DNA of 64,000 bases from CATZDY01 sp045599035 (GCA_045599035.1 JAZRVI010000009.1:1-64000); one strand, 5' to 3'. Counted from the stretch's first letter, positions 37,571 through 47,517 are shown. Made by a program: numbers and translations. Notes: a model not told the origin generated them from the sequence alone.

Positions 37571-37957
37571 TTATTTGCCATAAACCTTATCCGGATCAAA
37601 GAGCTTTTCGCCCTTGATTTCTACTGTGCCATCCGGTTTAACCTGATTGTGGAAACAGGTATAGTAACCGGTGTGGCAAGCGGCTCCTTTTTGAATTACT
37701 TTGACCAGCAAAGTATCCTTGTCACAATCATAAAACATTTCCTGTACCTTCTGGACATTGCCGGAGCTTTCGCCCTTATGCCAAAACTGCTGGCGGCTGC
37801 GGCTCCAGAACCAGGTTTCCTGGCTTTCCAGGGTTTTTTGCACCGAAACCTCATTCATATAAGCCAGCATTAGAATTTCTCCGCTTTCGGCATCTTGAAC
37901 AATAGCCGGAATTAAACCCTTATCATCATATTTTAAATCCTTGGCTGAAAACTGCAT
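37571..37957 (-). CDS. hisI: Phosphoribosyl-AMP cyclohydrolase
   Basis: A 128-residue single-domain HisI with MLAYMNEVSVQKTLES, the zinc and catalytic segment WFWSRSRQQFWHKGESSGN, DCDKDTLL and the CHTGYYTCF cysteine pair. It opens the purine ring at step 3 of histidine synthesis. No HisE domain is fused. Last gene of the cluster, 3 bp behind hisF, with GGAGG upstream. Confidence 0.96.
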   Translation of the reverse strand: MQFSAKDLKYDDKGLIPAIVQDAESGEILMLAYMNEVSVQKTLESQETWFWSRSRQQFWHKGESSGNVQKVQEMFYDCDKDTLLVKVIQKGAACHTGYYTCFHNQVKPDGTVEIKGEKLFDPDKVYGK

Positions 37958-37960
37958 TAA

Positions 37961-38728
37961 TTAATCCTCCCTCATTCTGACTGGAACGCCATGTGCCTGC
38001 AAAAATTCCTTGGTTTCTTTAATGCTGTATTCCCGAAAATGGAAAATGGAAGCAGCTAAAGCGGCATCGGCTTCCCCAATGGTTAAACCGTCCAGAATAT
38101 GCTGCAAATTGCCCACTCCGCCGGAAGCCACTACCGGAATTTTGACAGCCTGAGAAATCAAACGGGTGATTTCCAGATCATAGCCATCCTTGGTGCCATC
38201 TCTATCCATGCTGGTCAACAAAATTTCTCCGGCTCCCAGCTTTTCAACTTCCCTGGCCCAGGCCACAGCTTCCTTGCCGGAAGATTTGCGTCCCCCGTGA
38301 GTCACTACATCCCAGGTTCCATCCGCCTGTTTTTTGACATCAATAGCCACGACAATACATTGACTGCCAAATTTTTCGGAAGCCTCCGCCACCAGCTGGG
38401 GATTGGCTACTGCTGCACTGTTAATAGAAACCTTGTCGGCTCCAGCCTCCAAGATTTCCTGAATCCCTTCAATCGAGCTGATGCCGCCTCCCACCGTAAA
38501 GGGAATAAAAACTTCTCCGGCGGTTCTTTTGACCATATCCAGCATGGTCTTGCGGCCTTCATGAGTGGCATTAATATCCAGAAAGACCAGCTCGTCAGCT
38601 CCTTCCCGGGCATAAAAAGCTCCCAATTCCACCGGATCTCCGGCATCCCTCAAATCCACAAAATTTACGCCCTTAACCACTCGTCCCCCGGTAACATCCA
38701 GACAGGGAATAATTCTTTTGGTCAACAT
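37961..38728 (-). CDS. hisF: Imidazole glycerol phosphate synthase cyclase subunit
   Basis: A 255-residue TIM barrel with MLTKRIIPCLDVTGGRVVKG, catalytic Asp in CLDV and in TSMDRDGTKDGYD, and phosphate loops VGGGI and ASGGVGN. It works with HisH to close the imidazole ring and release AICAR. AAAGGAG precedes the ATG; it lies between hisA and hisI. Confidence 0.97.
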   Translation of the reverse strand: MLTKRIIPCLDVTGGRVVKGVNFVDLRDAGDPVELGAFYAREGADELVFLDINATHEGRKTMLDMVKRTAGEVFIPFTVGGGISSIEGIQEILEAGADKVSINSAAVANPQLVAEASEKFGSQCIVVAIDVKKQADGTWDVVTHGGRKSSGKEAVAWAREVEKLGAGEILLTSMDRDGTKDGYDLEITRLISQAVKIPVVASGGVGNLQHILDGLTIGEADAALAASIFHFREYSIKETKEFLQAHGVPVRMRED

Positions 38729-38741
38729 GATTCATTCTCCT

Positions 38742-39470
38742 TTATTTACTGGCCACTGCCAAAGCTTCTTCCAGTTTCAGGGTTCCGGCATAAAGAGCTT
38801 TGCCGGTGATCACCCCTTCCACGCCCAGGCTTTCCAGGGCTTTGAGCTGGCGAATATCTTCCAGTTCCGAAACTCCGCCGGAAGCTATGACTTTAAGACC
38901 GCTTTTTTCAGCCATTTCCCGAATCGCCGCCAAATTAGGCCCTTTTAAAGTACCATCCCGGCTGATATCGGTAAAGATAACCCTTTTCACTCCTCTTTGC
39001 CGCATTTCTCCAGCCAAATCCAAAGCTGGCCGGGCAGCAACTTCGCCCCAGCCCTCCACGGCCACCCGGCCATCTCGGGCATCCAGTCCCAAAACAACTC
39101 GTTCCGAACCAAATTTTTGACAGGCTTCTTCAATTAAATCCGGGTTTTTAACCGCTGCGGTGCCAAAGATTACCCGGCTGACCCCTGCTTCCAGAAGCTT
39201 TTCCGCTTTAGCCAAATCCCGAATGCCGCCTCCGGTTTCCACCGGAATTTTTAAGGCTGCAACCACCTTTTGGATAATGGCCAGATTAACCTGCTGGCCG
39301 GAAAAGGCTCCGTCCAAGTCCACCAAATGCAGATATTCCGCCCCCAGGCTTTGCCAATGCAAAGCCATGGCCACCGGATCTTCTCCATAAACCGTTTCCC
39401 GCTCCGGATCACCTTCAATCAGCCGAACACATTTGCCCCGCCGCAAATCTATTGCCGGAAAAATAATCAT
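38742..39470 (-). CDS. hisA: ProFAR isomerase
   Basis: A 242-residue TIM barrel with IIFPAIDLRRGKCVRL, VETGGGIRD and FTDISRDGTLKGPN, the HisA pattern. ATG at 39470 is chosen: it overlaps the hisH stop by four bases (ATGA) and has a ribosome site within hisH; a frame extending to 39551 is only readthrough of hisH sequence. It isomerises the ProFAR aminoaldose. Confidence 0.96.
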   Translation of the reverse strand: MIIFPAIDLRRGKCVRLIEGDPERETVYGEDPVAMALHWQSLGAEYLHLVDLDGAFSGQQVNLAIIQKVVAALKIPVETGGGIRDLAKAEKLLEAGVSRVIFGTAAVKNPDLIEEACQKFGSERVVLGLDARDGRVAVEGWGEVAARPALDLAGEMRQRGVKRVIFTDISRDGTLKGPNLAAIREMAEKSGLKVIASGGVSELEDIRQLKALESLGVEGVITGKALYAGTLKLEEALAVASK

Positions 39471-40090
39471 CTTTTCACCCTTTTCCCAAAATTTTTCAGC
39501 AGCTTTAAGCCGGCACTGTCGCTTTTTTCCGGATGAAACTGCACTCCCCAAATATTATCCTGAGCCACAGCCGCCGGAATTTCCATCCCATAATCAGCGG
39601 TTCCGGCTATAATCTGCCGATCCTCCGGCTGAACATAGTAAGAATGAACAAAATAAAAGGGAGTATCCGGAGCAATTCCGGCTCGCAAGTCCTGCACTTC
39701 CGGCCTCTGGGAGGTGCTGAAATTAAGCTGGTTCCAGCCCATATGAGGAATTTTTAAGCCCTCCGGCAGCTTTTTCACCTGCCCTTTTAAAACACCCAGC
39801 CCCTCCGAATAACCCCATTCCTCGCTGGCTTCAAAAAGCAGCTGCAAGCCCAGACAAATTCCCAAAAAAGGCTTGCCGGTCTGCAAATATTGCCAAATAG
39901 CTTCTTTTAAGCCGGAACGGGTTAAAAGCTCCATGGCCTCGCCAAAGGCTCCCACTCCGGGCAGAACCAGAGCTTTCGCCTGTAAGACCTCGGCTGGAGT
40001 AGTGATAATCCTGGCCGGAAATCCAGCTCGTTCCAGACCCTTTTCCACAGAACGCAAATTGCCCCGGCCATAATTGATAACTGAAATCAA
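39467..40090 (-). CDS. hisH: Imidazole glycerol phosphate synthase glutaminase subunit
   Basis: A 207-residue class I glutamine amidotransferase with the GVGAFGEAM loop, nucleophile cysteine in FLGICLGLQLLF near residue 78 and the His/Glu pair in GVQFHPEKS. It supplies ammonia to HisF. TTG start, with hisB 18 bp upstream. Confidence 0.96.
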   Translation of the reverse strand: MISVINYGRGNLRSVEKGLERAGFPARIITTPAEVLQAKALVLPGVGAFGEAMELLTRSGLKEAIWQYLQTGKPFLGICLGLQLLFEASEEWGYSEGLGVLKGQVKKLPEGLKIPHMGWNQLNFSTSQRPEVQDLRAGIAPDTPFYFVHSYYVQPEDRQIIAGTADYGMEIPAAVAQDNIWGVQFHPEKSDSAGLKLLKNFGKRVKR

Positions 40091-40108
40091 AATCCATCCC
40101 TGGCTTTC

Positions 40109-40693
40109 CTAGATCAATTTTCCTTTGGAGGAAGGGATTTCGTCCCTTCCGCTCAAGGCTGCCGCTGCGGCCAAAGCCCGGGCAAAACCTTTGAAAATGG
40201 CTTCGCAAATATGATGGGTGTTCTTGCCCGCCAGCATCCGAATATGCAGCGTAATTCCACCTTGCAAGGCCACCGCACGGAAAAACTCCTCGACCATTTC
40301 CGTATCAAAGCTGCCCAAAGAGCTGGCTGGAAACTCGGCTTCAAAAGCCAGAAAGCCCCGTCCGCTGATGTCCAAAGCTACCAGAGCCAAAGCTTCATCC
40401 ATAGGCAAAAGAATCTGGCCATAACGAACAATCCCCCGACCTTCGCCCAAAGCCTTCCGCAAAGCCTGACCCAGACAAATGCCAATATCTTCAACGGTAT
40501 GATGACAATCTACTTCCAAATCTCCCTTAGCCATCAGGTTTAGATCTAATCGGCCATGCTTGGCTAACAAAGTCAGCATATGTTCCAAAAAACCCACCCC
40601 GCATTGGATTTGGCTTTGACCGCTTCCGTCCAGATTCAGGCTTAAATCAATTTCGGTTTCCTGAGTTTTTCGCTTAATTTGAGCTTGCCGCAT
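40109..40693 (-). CDS. hisB: Imidazoleglycerol-phosphate dehydratase
   Basis: A 194-residue IGPD with the manganese motifs FLEHMLTLLAKHGR, DCHHTVEDIGICLG and the C-terminal NTHHICEAIFKGFARAL. Single-domain form without the phosphatase fusion found in enterobacteria. Fifth step-late enzyme of the cluster, placed between hisC and hisH. Confidence 0.97.
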   Translation of the reverse strand: MRQAQIKRKTQETEIDLSLNLDGSGQSQIQCGVGFLEHMLTLLAKHGRLDLNLMAKGDLEVDCHHTVEDIGICLGQALRKALGEGRGIVRYGQILLPMDEALALVALDISGRGFLAFEAEFPASSLGSFDTEMVEEFFRAVALQGGITLHIRMLAGKNTHHICEAIFKGFARALAAAAALSGRDEIPSSKGKLI

Positions 40694-40714
40694 TCTCCTG
40701 AAATCTCCTTTTTA

Positions 40715-41785
40715 TTACAATTCGCTGATACTCTGCACCAGAGCTTCCAAAAAGGCCGTATTTTGTTCCGGAGTACCCACCGTAACTCGCAGACAATTTT
40801 CCAACCCCCGGCCAGAAACATTGCGAATTAAAATACCCCGTTCCTTTAAGGCTTCAAACAGCTCGGCAGCCTCCTGATAGGCTTCAAATAAAATAAAGTT
40901 GGCCGCAGTCGGATAGGTTTTAATCCCCATCATAGCCAGCTGCTCCATTTGCACCTTCAGCTCATCCCGGGCAGACTGAATCAGGGCTACCTGCTGTGCA
41001 ATCAGATCTTGGTGGTGCAAAGCAGTATAAACGGCAATCTGAGAATAATTATTAATATTAAAAGGCTGCTTAATTCTTTGCAATTCATTAATTACAGCAG
41101 GATTGGCTACCAAATAACCCACCCGCATTCCGGCCAGGCCAAAAGCCTTGGAGAAGGTTCGCAGAACAACCAGATTGGGATATTGGTTGAGCAGGCTCAA
41201 ACAGCTTTCTCCGCCAAATTCTATATAGGCTTCATCCACCACGACCAAGGCTTCGGTTTCAGCCAAAAGCTTTTCGACCTTGGCCACCGCAGCAACATTG
41301 CCGGTTGGGTTATTGGGAGAACAAATAAAAATCAAAGAAGCCGAAGTTCTTTTGGCTTCTTCCAGCAAAAGCTCAAAATCCACTTCATAATTGGCCTTGC
41401 GTTCCACTCCCAAAAAACGAGCCTGGGCAATCTGGGCATGAATCTGATACATGGAGAAGGTTGGCACAGCAGCCAAAACCATTTTGCCAAAGCAAAGCAT
41501 CAGGTTCAAAATCAATTCGTCCGATCCATTGCCGGCAATAAGCTGATCCGGTTCCACTTTTACATATTGAGCAATCGCCGACAGCATTCTTCTGGCCTGG
41601 GGATCGGGATAACGATTATATAATTCATGTCCCAGCAAAGCCTGGATCTCGGATTTAATTTCCACCGGCAGATCAAAGGGACTTTCATTGGCATCCAGTT
41701 TTAAAATTCCGGATTCCACTGGATTGGGCTTGTAAGGCTGAAGATTCTGCAAATCCGCCCGACACAATTTTTGTAAATCAAACAA
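40715..41785 (-). CDS. hisC: Histidinol-phosphate aminotransferase
   Basis: A 356-residue fold-type I PLP aminotransferase with DANESPFDLP, ICSPNNPTGN, VVDEAYIEFGG and the PLP-lysine site RTFSKAFGLAGMRVGY. It starts with TTG at 41785, two bases after the hisD stop, with the GGAG site inside the hisD end, so the two are translationally coupled. Confidence 0.96.
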   Translation of the reverse strand: MFDLQKLCRADLQNLQPYKPNPVESGILKLDANESPFDLPVEIKSEIQALLGHELYNRYPDPQARRMLSAIAQYVKVEPDQLIAGNGSDELILNLMLCFGKMVLAAVPTFSMYQIHAQIAQARFLGVERKANYEVDFELLLEEAKRTSASLIFICSPNNPTGNVAAVAKVEKLLAETEALVVVDEAYIEFGGESCLSLLNQYPNLVVLRTFSKAFGLAGMRVGYLVANPAVINELQRIKQPFNINNYSQIAVYTALHHQDLIAQQVALIQSARDELKVQMEQLAMMGIKTYPTAANFILFEAYQEAAELFEALKERGILIRNVSGRGLENCLRVTVGTPEQNTAFLEALVQSISEL

Positions 41786-41787
41786 AA

Positions 41788-43059
41788 TTAATCCTCCATT
41801 CTGACCTGAACTGCCCGGGCGTGAGCGGTCAGTCCTTCCGTTTCGGCCAGCTTAATAATTCCAGAAGCCGCCTGATTCAAGGCTGCCTGGCTGTAAGCAA
41901 TTACGCTGGTTCTTTTTAAAAAAGCATCCACCCCTAAAGGGGAATAAAAGCGAGCGGTTCCCCCCGTGGGTAAAACATGATTGGGACCGGCCCAATAATC
42001 TCCCACCGGCTCCGGCGAATAACCACCCAGGAAAACCGCCCCGGCAGCTTTAATTTTGCCCAAATGCTCAAAAGGATGAGCCAGCAAAAGCTCCAAATGC
42101 TCCGGAGCATAGGCATTGGCCAAAGCCAAAGCTTCCTCCAAATCCTGCACCAAAACAATGGCTCCATAATTATCCAAAGAAGCTGCGGCAATTTCCCGCC
42201 GGGACAAAGCTTGCAGCTCGTCCTCCACTGCTTTTTGCACCTTTTCAGCCAAATCTCGATCCCAGGTTAGCAAAACTGCGGCCGCCATTTCATCATGTTC
42301 GGCCTGGGACAGCAAATCAGCAGCCACCGCCTGGGGCTTGGCTGTAGCATCAGCTACAATTAAAATTTCGCTGGGGCCAGCCAGCATATCAATATCCACC
42401 TGACCATAAACCTGCTGTTTGGCCAGCATGACAAAAAAGTTGCCGGGACCGGTAATTTTATCCACCCTGGCAATGCTTTGAGTACCATAAGCCAAAGCAG
42501 CAATGGCCTGGGCTCCGCCCACTCGATAAATTTCGGTAACCCCGGCTTCCACGGCTGTTACCAAGGTATAGGGGCTAAAGCTGGGCGGGGTAACCATGAC
42601 AATTTCCGGAACTCCGGCTACTTTGGCCGGAATTACATTCATTAAAACCGAGGAAGGATAACTGGCCTTGCCCCCCGGAACATAAACTCCCACCCGCTGT
42701 AGGGGTTGAATCATCTGACCCAGAATGGTGCCATCAGTTTCCGGGGCAAACCAGGAGTTTTGTTTTTGCTGCTGATGATATTTTTCGATATTGGCCTTGG
42801 CTTGACGAATGGACTGCAAAAAGTCCGGTTCGACAGTCGCATAGGCTTGATCAATTTCTGCCTGACTGATTAATAAATCATCCGGGCTTAACTCAACTCG
42901 ATCAAATTGACGGGCATAATCCAGCAAAGCTTGATCGCCCTGCTCCTGTACGGTCTGGATAATTTTCCGAACAATGGCTGCTGCATCTTCCCGATTGGCT
43001 GCCGATCTTTGCCGAATCTTTTGCCATTGGGGATCTTGGGGATGAATTATTTGAAGCAA
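41788..43059 (-). CDS. hisD: Histidinol dehydrogenase
   Basis: A 423-residue zinc enzyme with RVGVYVPGGKASYPSSVLM, IDMLAGPSEILIVAD, LLSQAEHDEMAAAV and GPNHVLPTGGTARFYSPLGV. It carries out the last two oxidations of histidine synthesis. TTG start at 43059 with GGGAG 7 bp upstream. It heads the cluster; hisG, hisE and hisZ are not in this window. Confidence 0.97.
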   Translation of the reverse strand: MLQIIHPQDPQWQKIRQRSAANREDAAAIVRKIIQTVQEQGDQALLDYARQFDRVELSPDDLLISQAEIDQAYATVEPDFLQSIRQAKANIEKYHQQQKQNSWFAPETDGTILGQMIQPLQRVGVYVPGGKASYPSSVLMNVIPAKVAGVPEIVMVTPPSFSPYTLVTAVEAGVTEIYRVGGAQAIAALAYGTQSIARVDKITGPGNFFVMLAKQQVYGQVDIDMLAGPSEILIVADATAKPQAVAADLLSQAEHDEMAAAVLLTWDRDLAEKVQKAVEDELQALSRREIAAASLDNYGAIVLVQDLEEALALANAYAPEHLELLLAHPFEHLGKIKAAGAVFLGGYSPEPVGDYWAGPNHVLPTGGTARFYSPLGVDAFLKRTSVIAYSQAALNQAASGIIKLAETEGLTAHARAVQVRMED

Positions 43060-43133
43060 AAAACAACTCCCTTTCTTTAACGAATTAAAATATTAGCATG
43101 ATAATGCAATAATACAACAGAACAGACTTCTTG

Positions 43134-43436
43134 TCAATCATTGGCCTGTTTCAGGCGTTCCAGGATAATCCGATAGCCATCCGCTCCGTAATTTAAGCAA
43201 CGCTTAACCCGACTGATGGTAGCGGTACTGGCTCCGGTCTGAGCCGCAATTTCTCCATATGTAAAATTATCCTCCAGCATTTTGGCCACTTCCCAACGCT
43301 GAGCCATGGATTTAAGTTCGGAAACCGTGCATAAATCTTCAAAAAAAGCATAGCAATCTCCCAGGCTTTTTAAAGCTAAAATCGCCTCAAAAAGATTGTC
43401 CAGAGCAGTTTCCTTCAATTTATTTTCATAAGACAT
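43134..43436 (-). CDS. YerC/YecD-type TrpR-like regulator
   Basis: A 100-residue TrpR-superfamily protein with SELKSMAQRWEVAKML and the helix-turn-helix FTYGEIAAQTGASTATISRV. YerC/YecD proteins are common in Firmicutes next to housekeeping genes; the ligand is not known. It lies 74 bp upstream of hisD on the same strand and may regulate the his cluster. Confidence 0.88.
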   Translation of the reverse strand: MSYENKLKETALDNLFEAILALKSLGDCYAFFEDLCTVSELKSMAQRWEVAKMLEDNFTYGEIAAQTGASTATISRVKRCLNYGADGYRIILERLKQAND

Positions 43437-43695
43437 GATTGTAACCTCGTTTTTCTAAGAGTTATTCCAGGAACAAAGCACCGAATCTTTGAAATTTATT
43501 CCAATATTCAAAAAAAGCTGTTGAAAAAACCTTCCCACTATGGTAGCGTTAAATGTAGTAAAATTTATGGCTGCTCTTAAGAACCATTCTGGAGATAAAC
43601 TTCTTTATATTTAATCCTATTCTTATAGCATACCATTTTTCCGAGGATTTAGCAAAAGTTTTATCCTGAAAAATTAATAAGTGAGGAACAAAGCC

Positions 43696-45147
43696 ATGGC
43701 TCAAAAAACCAGAAAACAAACTTCAGATCCCAAATTGAATACCAGGCTTCAAGTCGGCTTCGACAAAGCAAGCTGGATTATTTTGTTATTCTTTGCTTTA
43801 CTGCCGACTTTGTACATCCCTATTTATTATGGCAATGGAGATACCTGGCTTAATGACAGCTCGATTTTTACTTATTTGGGCGGAATTGCCGCCCTGCTGA
43901 TCGGGCTGATCTATATTATTACCCGCTTTTCGGCAGATCGAAACTGGCTTGGCAGCTCTCTAAAAGCCAAACCCTGGCTGATTTGTCTGCTGATTGCTGG
44001 AGTCTGGGCTTTTATAAGCTGTTTGCTGGCCGAAAATATTTCGGTAGCTTTTTGGGGACATGATCATCGACGGGATGGTTTTTTCCTGCTGCTCTGCTAT
44101 TTGGGAGTCATGGGAACCGCTTTGATTTTAAAAAACCGTCAATACAAAAATATCCTGCTCCGAGTTTTAATTCTGGCGGCGGTTCCAGTAGTTGTGGTAA
44201 TGCTGGCTCAATATTTTGGCAATGCCTATACCACCATTAGCAACGGAAGCAGCACCAGTATTCTGAAAAACACCAGAGCCAGCGTCTTTTTAAATTCCAA
44301 CCATCTGGGTTATTACCAGGCAATTACGCTGGCTGCATTAGGCGGCATGATCTGCTGGGACTTTTTCAACACCAAAATTTCTCCCAAAGCCCGCTTGATT
44401 TGGGAAATTGGCTGGCTGGTTTTGCTGATTTTTTTCAGCTGGTGCTTAATTATTAACAATACCTTTGGAGCTTATTTGGCTGTCCTGATTGGTCTGGCTT
44501 TTACTGCCTTAATTTTTACGGTCAAAGCTTCCCACCTCAAATTGGTCAAAAGACTGTTTTTCTGGGTGCCTTTGGTACTGTTTTTAATAACTACTCTGGT
44601 TATCTGTTTGGGCTTTAGCTCCACTCAGGTGGCCAAAAACTTCAATAGAAACTTTAACTCTCTTTCTTTAAATTTAAGCAAAGCTGATTTAAACGAAACT
44701 CTGGAAGAATCAAAACCAAACAGAAGCACCTATACAGGCAACAGCAACGCCTATGCCCGATTGCTTCTTTGGCAGTTCAGTTGGCAAATGATCGAAAAAG
44801 AACCGGTCTTTGGCTATGGAGCGGACTCCATTTCTTCTATTTTTACGGCTGCCGAATTTAATACCAGCGATCAGGATCGTCCGCACAATGAATATCTGCA
44901 ATACGCCAATTACTACGGTCTGCCCTTTTTAGCTCTTTTGCTGGCTGGTTTGATCCTTCTGTTTTTACAACAGCTATTTAATTTGATAAAATACAAAAAT
45001 CTAAGCCAGGAAACCCTGATCGCTTTGGGGGGTCTGCTGACTTATTGGGCTTCGGCTTTTGTGGGAGTAGCCATCTTTAATACAGCCATTTATGCTTTTA
45101 TCCTAATTGGTCTGGCCGCTGCTTCTCCAACCCAAGAAACTAATTAA
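43696..45147 (+). CDS. O-antigen ligase/Wzy-like membrane protein
   Basis: A 483-residue polytopic protein with about 12 helices and a large extracytoplasmic loop after helix 9. The loop carries AYARLLLWQFSWQMIEKEP and RPHNEYLQYANYYGLP, the Wzy_C/WaaL family hallmark. Members join or polymerise lipid-linked glycans. ATG 43696 has GAGG upstream. It is followed 14 bp later by a DUF218 gene. Confidence 0.85.
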   Translation: MAQKTRKQTSDPKLNTRLQVGFDKASWIILLFFALLPTLYIPIYYGNGDTWLNDSSIFTYLGGIAALLIGLIYIITRFSADRNWLGSSLKAKPWLICLLIAGVWAFISCLLAENISVAFWGHDHRRDGFFLLLCYLGVMGTALILKNRQYKNILLRVLILAAVPVVVVMLAQYFGNAYTTISNGSSTSILKNTRASVFLNSNHLGYYQAITLAALGGMICWDFFNTKISPKARLIWEIGWLVLLIFFSWCLIINNTFGAYLAVLIGLAFTALIFTVKASHLKLVKRLFFWVPLVLFLITTLVICLGFSSTQVAKNFNRNFNSLSLNLSKADLNETLEESKPNRSTYTGNSNAYARLLLWQFSWQMIEKEPVFGYGADSISSIFTAAEFNTSDQDRPHNEYLQYANYYGLPFLALLLAGLILLFLQQLFNLIKYKNLSQETLIALGGLLTYWASAFVGVAIFNTAIYAFILIGLAAASPTQETN

Positions 45148-45161
45148 TCAGGTGAAAAAGA

Positions 45162-45749
45162 ATGTCCGGAAAAAAGTTAATCGGCCTGGTGGCCATCCTG
45201 TTTTTGCTGGCTTTGTTGGTTTATGCTTTCCTGAAAGCTGGAGAATTTCTGGTTTTTGACCAGCCTCCCCATAAGGCCGAGGTTATTTTGGTTTTAAGCG
45301 GAGATACCGGTTATCGAGTGGAAAAAGCAGTTGAGCTTTACCAACAAGGCTATGCCGACAAGATCATTATGAGTGGAGGCCAGCTCTACTATACCCTGAC
45401 CCAGGCTCAGGCCATGCAGGAACAAGCTATGGAACTGGGAGTTCCCCAGGAGTCCATCATTCTGGAACCCCTGGCCGACAGCACCTATGGAAATGCAGTT
45501 TACTGCCTGCAAATTATGCAGGAACAAGGTTTTAAATCCGCTTTGGTGGTTACTTCTGACTATCATTCCAAAAGAACGGAGTTTATTTTTAACAAAGCCT
45601 TTAAGGACAGCAAAATTAATTTAACCTTTTGTTGTGCCGATGATCCCCAGTTTAATCCCCATAAATGGTGGGTCAGCAATAAAAGCATTATGTTGACCCT
45701 TAATGAATATATTAAATTTATTGGTTATGCTCTGGGCAAAAATACCTAA
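45162..45749 (+). CDS. YdcF/SanA-like DUF218 protein
   Basis: A 195-residue protein with an N-terminal membrane helix and a DUF218 domain: VILVLSGDTGYRVEKAVELY, IIMSGGQ, LEPLADSTYGNA and VTSDYHSKRTEFIF. DUF218 proteins (SanA, ElyC) influence envelope polymer synthesis at the lipid carrier step. Translation start has AGGTGA at 6 bp; it is in an operon with the O-antigen-ligase-like gene. Confidence 0.85.
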   Translation: MSGKKLIGLVAILFLLALLVYAFLKAGEFLVFDQPPHKAEVILVLSGDTGYRVEKAVELYQQGYADKIIMSGGQLYYTLTQAQAMQEQAMELGVPQESIILEPLADSTYGNAVYCLQIMQEQGFKSALVVTSDYHSKRTEFIFNKAFKDSKINLTFCCADDPQFNPHKWWVSNKSIMLTLNEYIKFIGYALGKNT

Positions 45750-45850
45750 AGCTTTTCGGAAAACCAAAATAGTCAACTCTAAAAAGGAAGGAAAAAAGTA
45801 ATATTGAAAACTTACTTATAAAAAACGGTTCTGCCTCACCTGAAAAATAA

Positions 45851-46054
45851 TTATCCCAGAGCCTGGTTTAAAGTAAAAACACCCATGGCCAGAAAGACCA
45901 CACAACAAAACCAACCCACAATTCTGGCCAAATTTACCAATTTTCTTTGTTGATCTTCAGCTTGTCCGGCGTTGATGCGGCGGATCAAATTGGGATAAAA
46001 AAAGCAAATCAGGGCTAAAGCAAAAAGAATAATGGTCATGATCGGGTAAAACAT
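45851..46054 (-). CDS. Small two-helix membrane protein of unknown function
   Basis: A 67-residue protein starting MFYPIMTIILFALALI, with an exact AGGAGGTG seven bases ahead of ATG 46054 that rules out the longer frame to 46120. Two membrane helices flank a conserved-looking polar NLIRRINAGQAEDQQRKL loop. Family not recognised. It lies behind cysK on the same strand. Confidence 0.6.
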   Translation of the reverse strand: MFYPIMTIILFALALICFFYPNLIRRINAGQAEDQQRKLVNLARIVGWFCCVVFLAMGVFTLNQALG

Positions 46055-46144
46055 CAAAAAACACCTCCTCGCTTTCCACAAATAAAAAGACAGGTCATTC
46101 AAAGCGAAAATTTCGCTCAAAATGACCCGGATATTTAGTTTAGT

Positions 46145-47053
46145 TTAGGGAGCACATTTGGAACAAACTGAACGGAATAAGGTGGTACTTAAATAACGAT
46201 CCCCCCGATCCGGCAGCAAGGCCACGATAGTACCCTCCTGCATTTCCTGAGCCAGCTTGATGGCTCCAACCACCGAGGCTCCGCTGGACATTCCCACAAA
46301 AATTCCTTCTTCTGTGGCCAACCGCCTGGTAATTTCAAAGGCTTCATCATCTTCCACTGTCAAAATTCGATCCAGCTTATCCGGATGATAAACCGGAGGC
46401 ACAATGGCTTCCTGCATATTTTTCAAGCCCTGAATTTTATGCCCAACTACTGGTTCCACTCCAACGATTTGAATGGCTGGATTCTGTTCCTTCAGGTATT
46501 GGCTGATTCCCATTAAGGTGCCGGTGGTTCCCATACCGGTAACAAAAGCATCCAACCGGCCTTCGGTTTGCCGATAAATTTCCGGCCCAGTAGTTTCATA
46601 GTGAGCCAGGGGGTTAAAAGGACTGCTGAACTGATCCGGCATATAATATTTGTCCGGTTCCGCTTCCACAATTCGATGAGCTTCCCGAATACTGCCGTCC
46701 GTCCCCTGATCCGCCGGGGTCAGAATAACCTCTGCCCCATAAGCCTGCAGGATTTTGCTTCTTTCGGAGCTTACACAGCCGGGAATAACCAGTTTAATTT
46801 TGTAGCCTTTGGCCGCACAAAGCATGGCCAGAGCAATTCCGGTATTGCCGGAGGTAGGTTCAATAATAATTTTGTCCCTGCTCAAAAGCCCGGCTTCTTC
46901 TGCTTTTTGAATTAAATACAAGGCGGTGCGATCCTTAACTGATCCTCCCGGATTGCAGCCTTCCAGCTTGGCCAGGATTTTTACCCTGGGATTGGGAGTT
47001 ATTTTGGTTAATTCAATTAAAGGTGTATTGCCAATAGACTCCGCTAAATTCAT
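46145..47053 (-). CDS. cysK: Cysteine synthase (O-acetylserine sulfhydrylase)
   Basis: A 302-residue fold-type II PLP enzyme: SIGNTPLIEL, PLP lysine in NPGGSVKDRTALYLI, TSGNTGIALAM and the GMGTTGTLMGIS glycine loop. It makes cysteine from O-acetylserine and sulfide. ATG 47053 has GGAGGCG upstream; the longer frame to 47143 covers a hairpin and is not supported. Confidence 0.94.
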   Translation of the reverse strand: MNLAESIGNTPLIELTKITPNPRVKILAKLEGCNPGGSVKDRTALYLIQKAEEAGLLSRDKIIIEPTSGNTGIALAMLCAAKGYKIKLVIPGCVSSERSKILQAYGAEVILTPADQGTDGSIREAHRIVEAEPDKYYMPDQFSSPFNPLAHYETTGPEIYRQTEGRLDAFVTGMGTTGTLMGISQYLKEQNPAIQIVGVEPVVGHKIQGLKNMQEAIVPPVYHPDKLDRILTVEDDEAFEITRRLATEEGIFVGMSSGASVVGAIKLAQEMQEGTIVALLPDRGDRYLSTTLFRSVCSKCAP

Positions 47054-47154
47054 AATTAGTTCGCCTCCATAGAGTTTTAAGGCTTCTGATTCTCTGTTAT
47101 CTAAATTAATGATTCCCTGCTGACAAAGCAGCGGGGATTTCAAACAAGTATAAA

Positions 47155-47517
47155 TTAAGGTTTAATGTAAGCAAAGCCTTCCTGCTGCTTAAAAATTAAT
47201 TCGGTAATTCCGGCTGGAACTATTTTAATAAAAGAAGGTAAAGCTGCTTCAGCAATTTTGTGAGCTTTTAGAGCATTGCGGCAGGATGCCAAAACCACTC
47301 CTTCATTGGCCAGACCTTTGAGCTGTTCCCAAAAGCTTTTCAGATCCGGGTTAAATTCGGCCAGAAAAAAGTTGACCCCGGCGGCATTAACCAGAATTTC
47401 CGCTTCCCACTCGGCTTCCAGCTCCTGAGCATTATTTAAAAAATTGCGGGTATTATTTAAGGCTACTTTCCAGCGACCAGGATCACTGATATGAAAAATT
47501 ACTTTCAATTTTTCCAT
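47155..47517 (-). CDS. DsrE-family protein
   Basis: A 120-residue DsrE/YchN-fold protein with KVIFHISDPGRWKVALNN, an internal VVLASCRNALKAH segment that contains the single conserved cysteine, and a C-terminal IVPAGITELIFKQQEGFAYIKP. Many DsrE proteins handle reactive sulfur, which would fit the neighbouring cysteine synthase gene, but the role here is unproven. Confidence 0.8.
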   Translation of the reverse strand: MEKLKVIFHISDPGRWKVALNNTRNFLNNAQELEAEWEAEILVNAAGVNFFLAEFNPDLKSFWEQLKGLANEGVVLASCRNALKAHKIAEAALPSFIKIVPAGITELIFKQQEGFAYIKP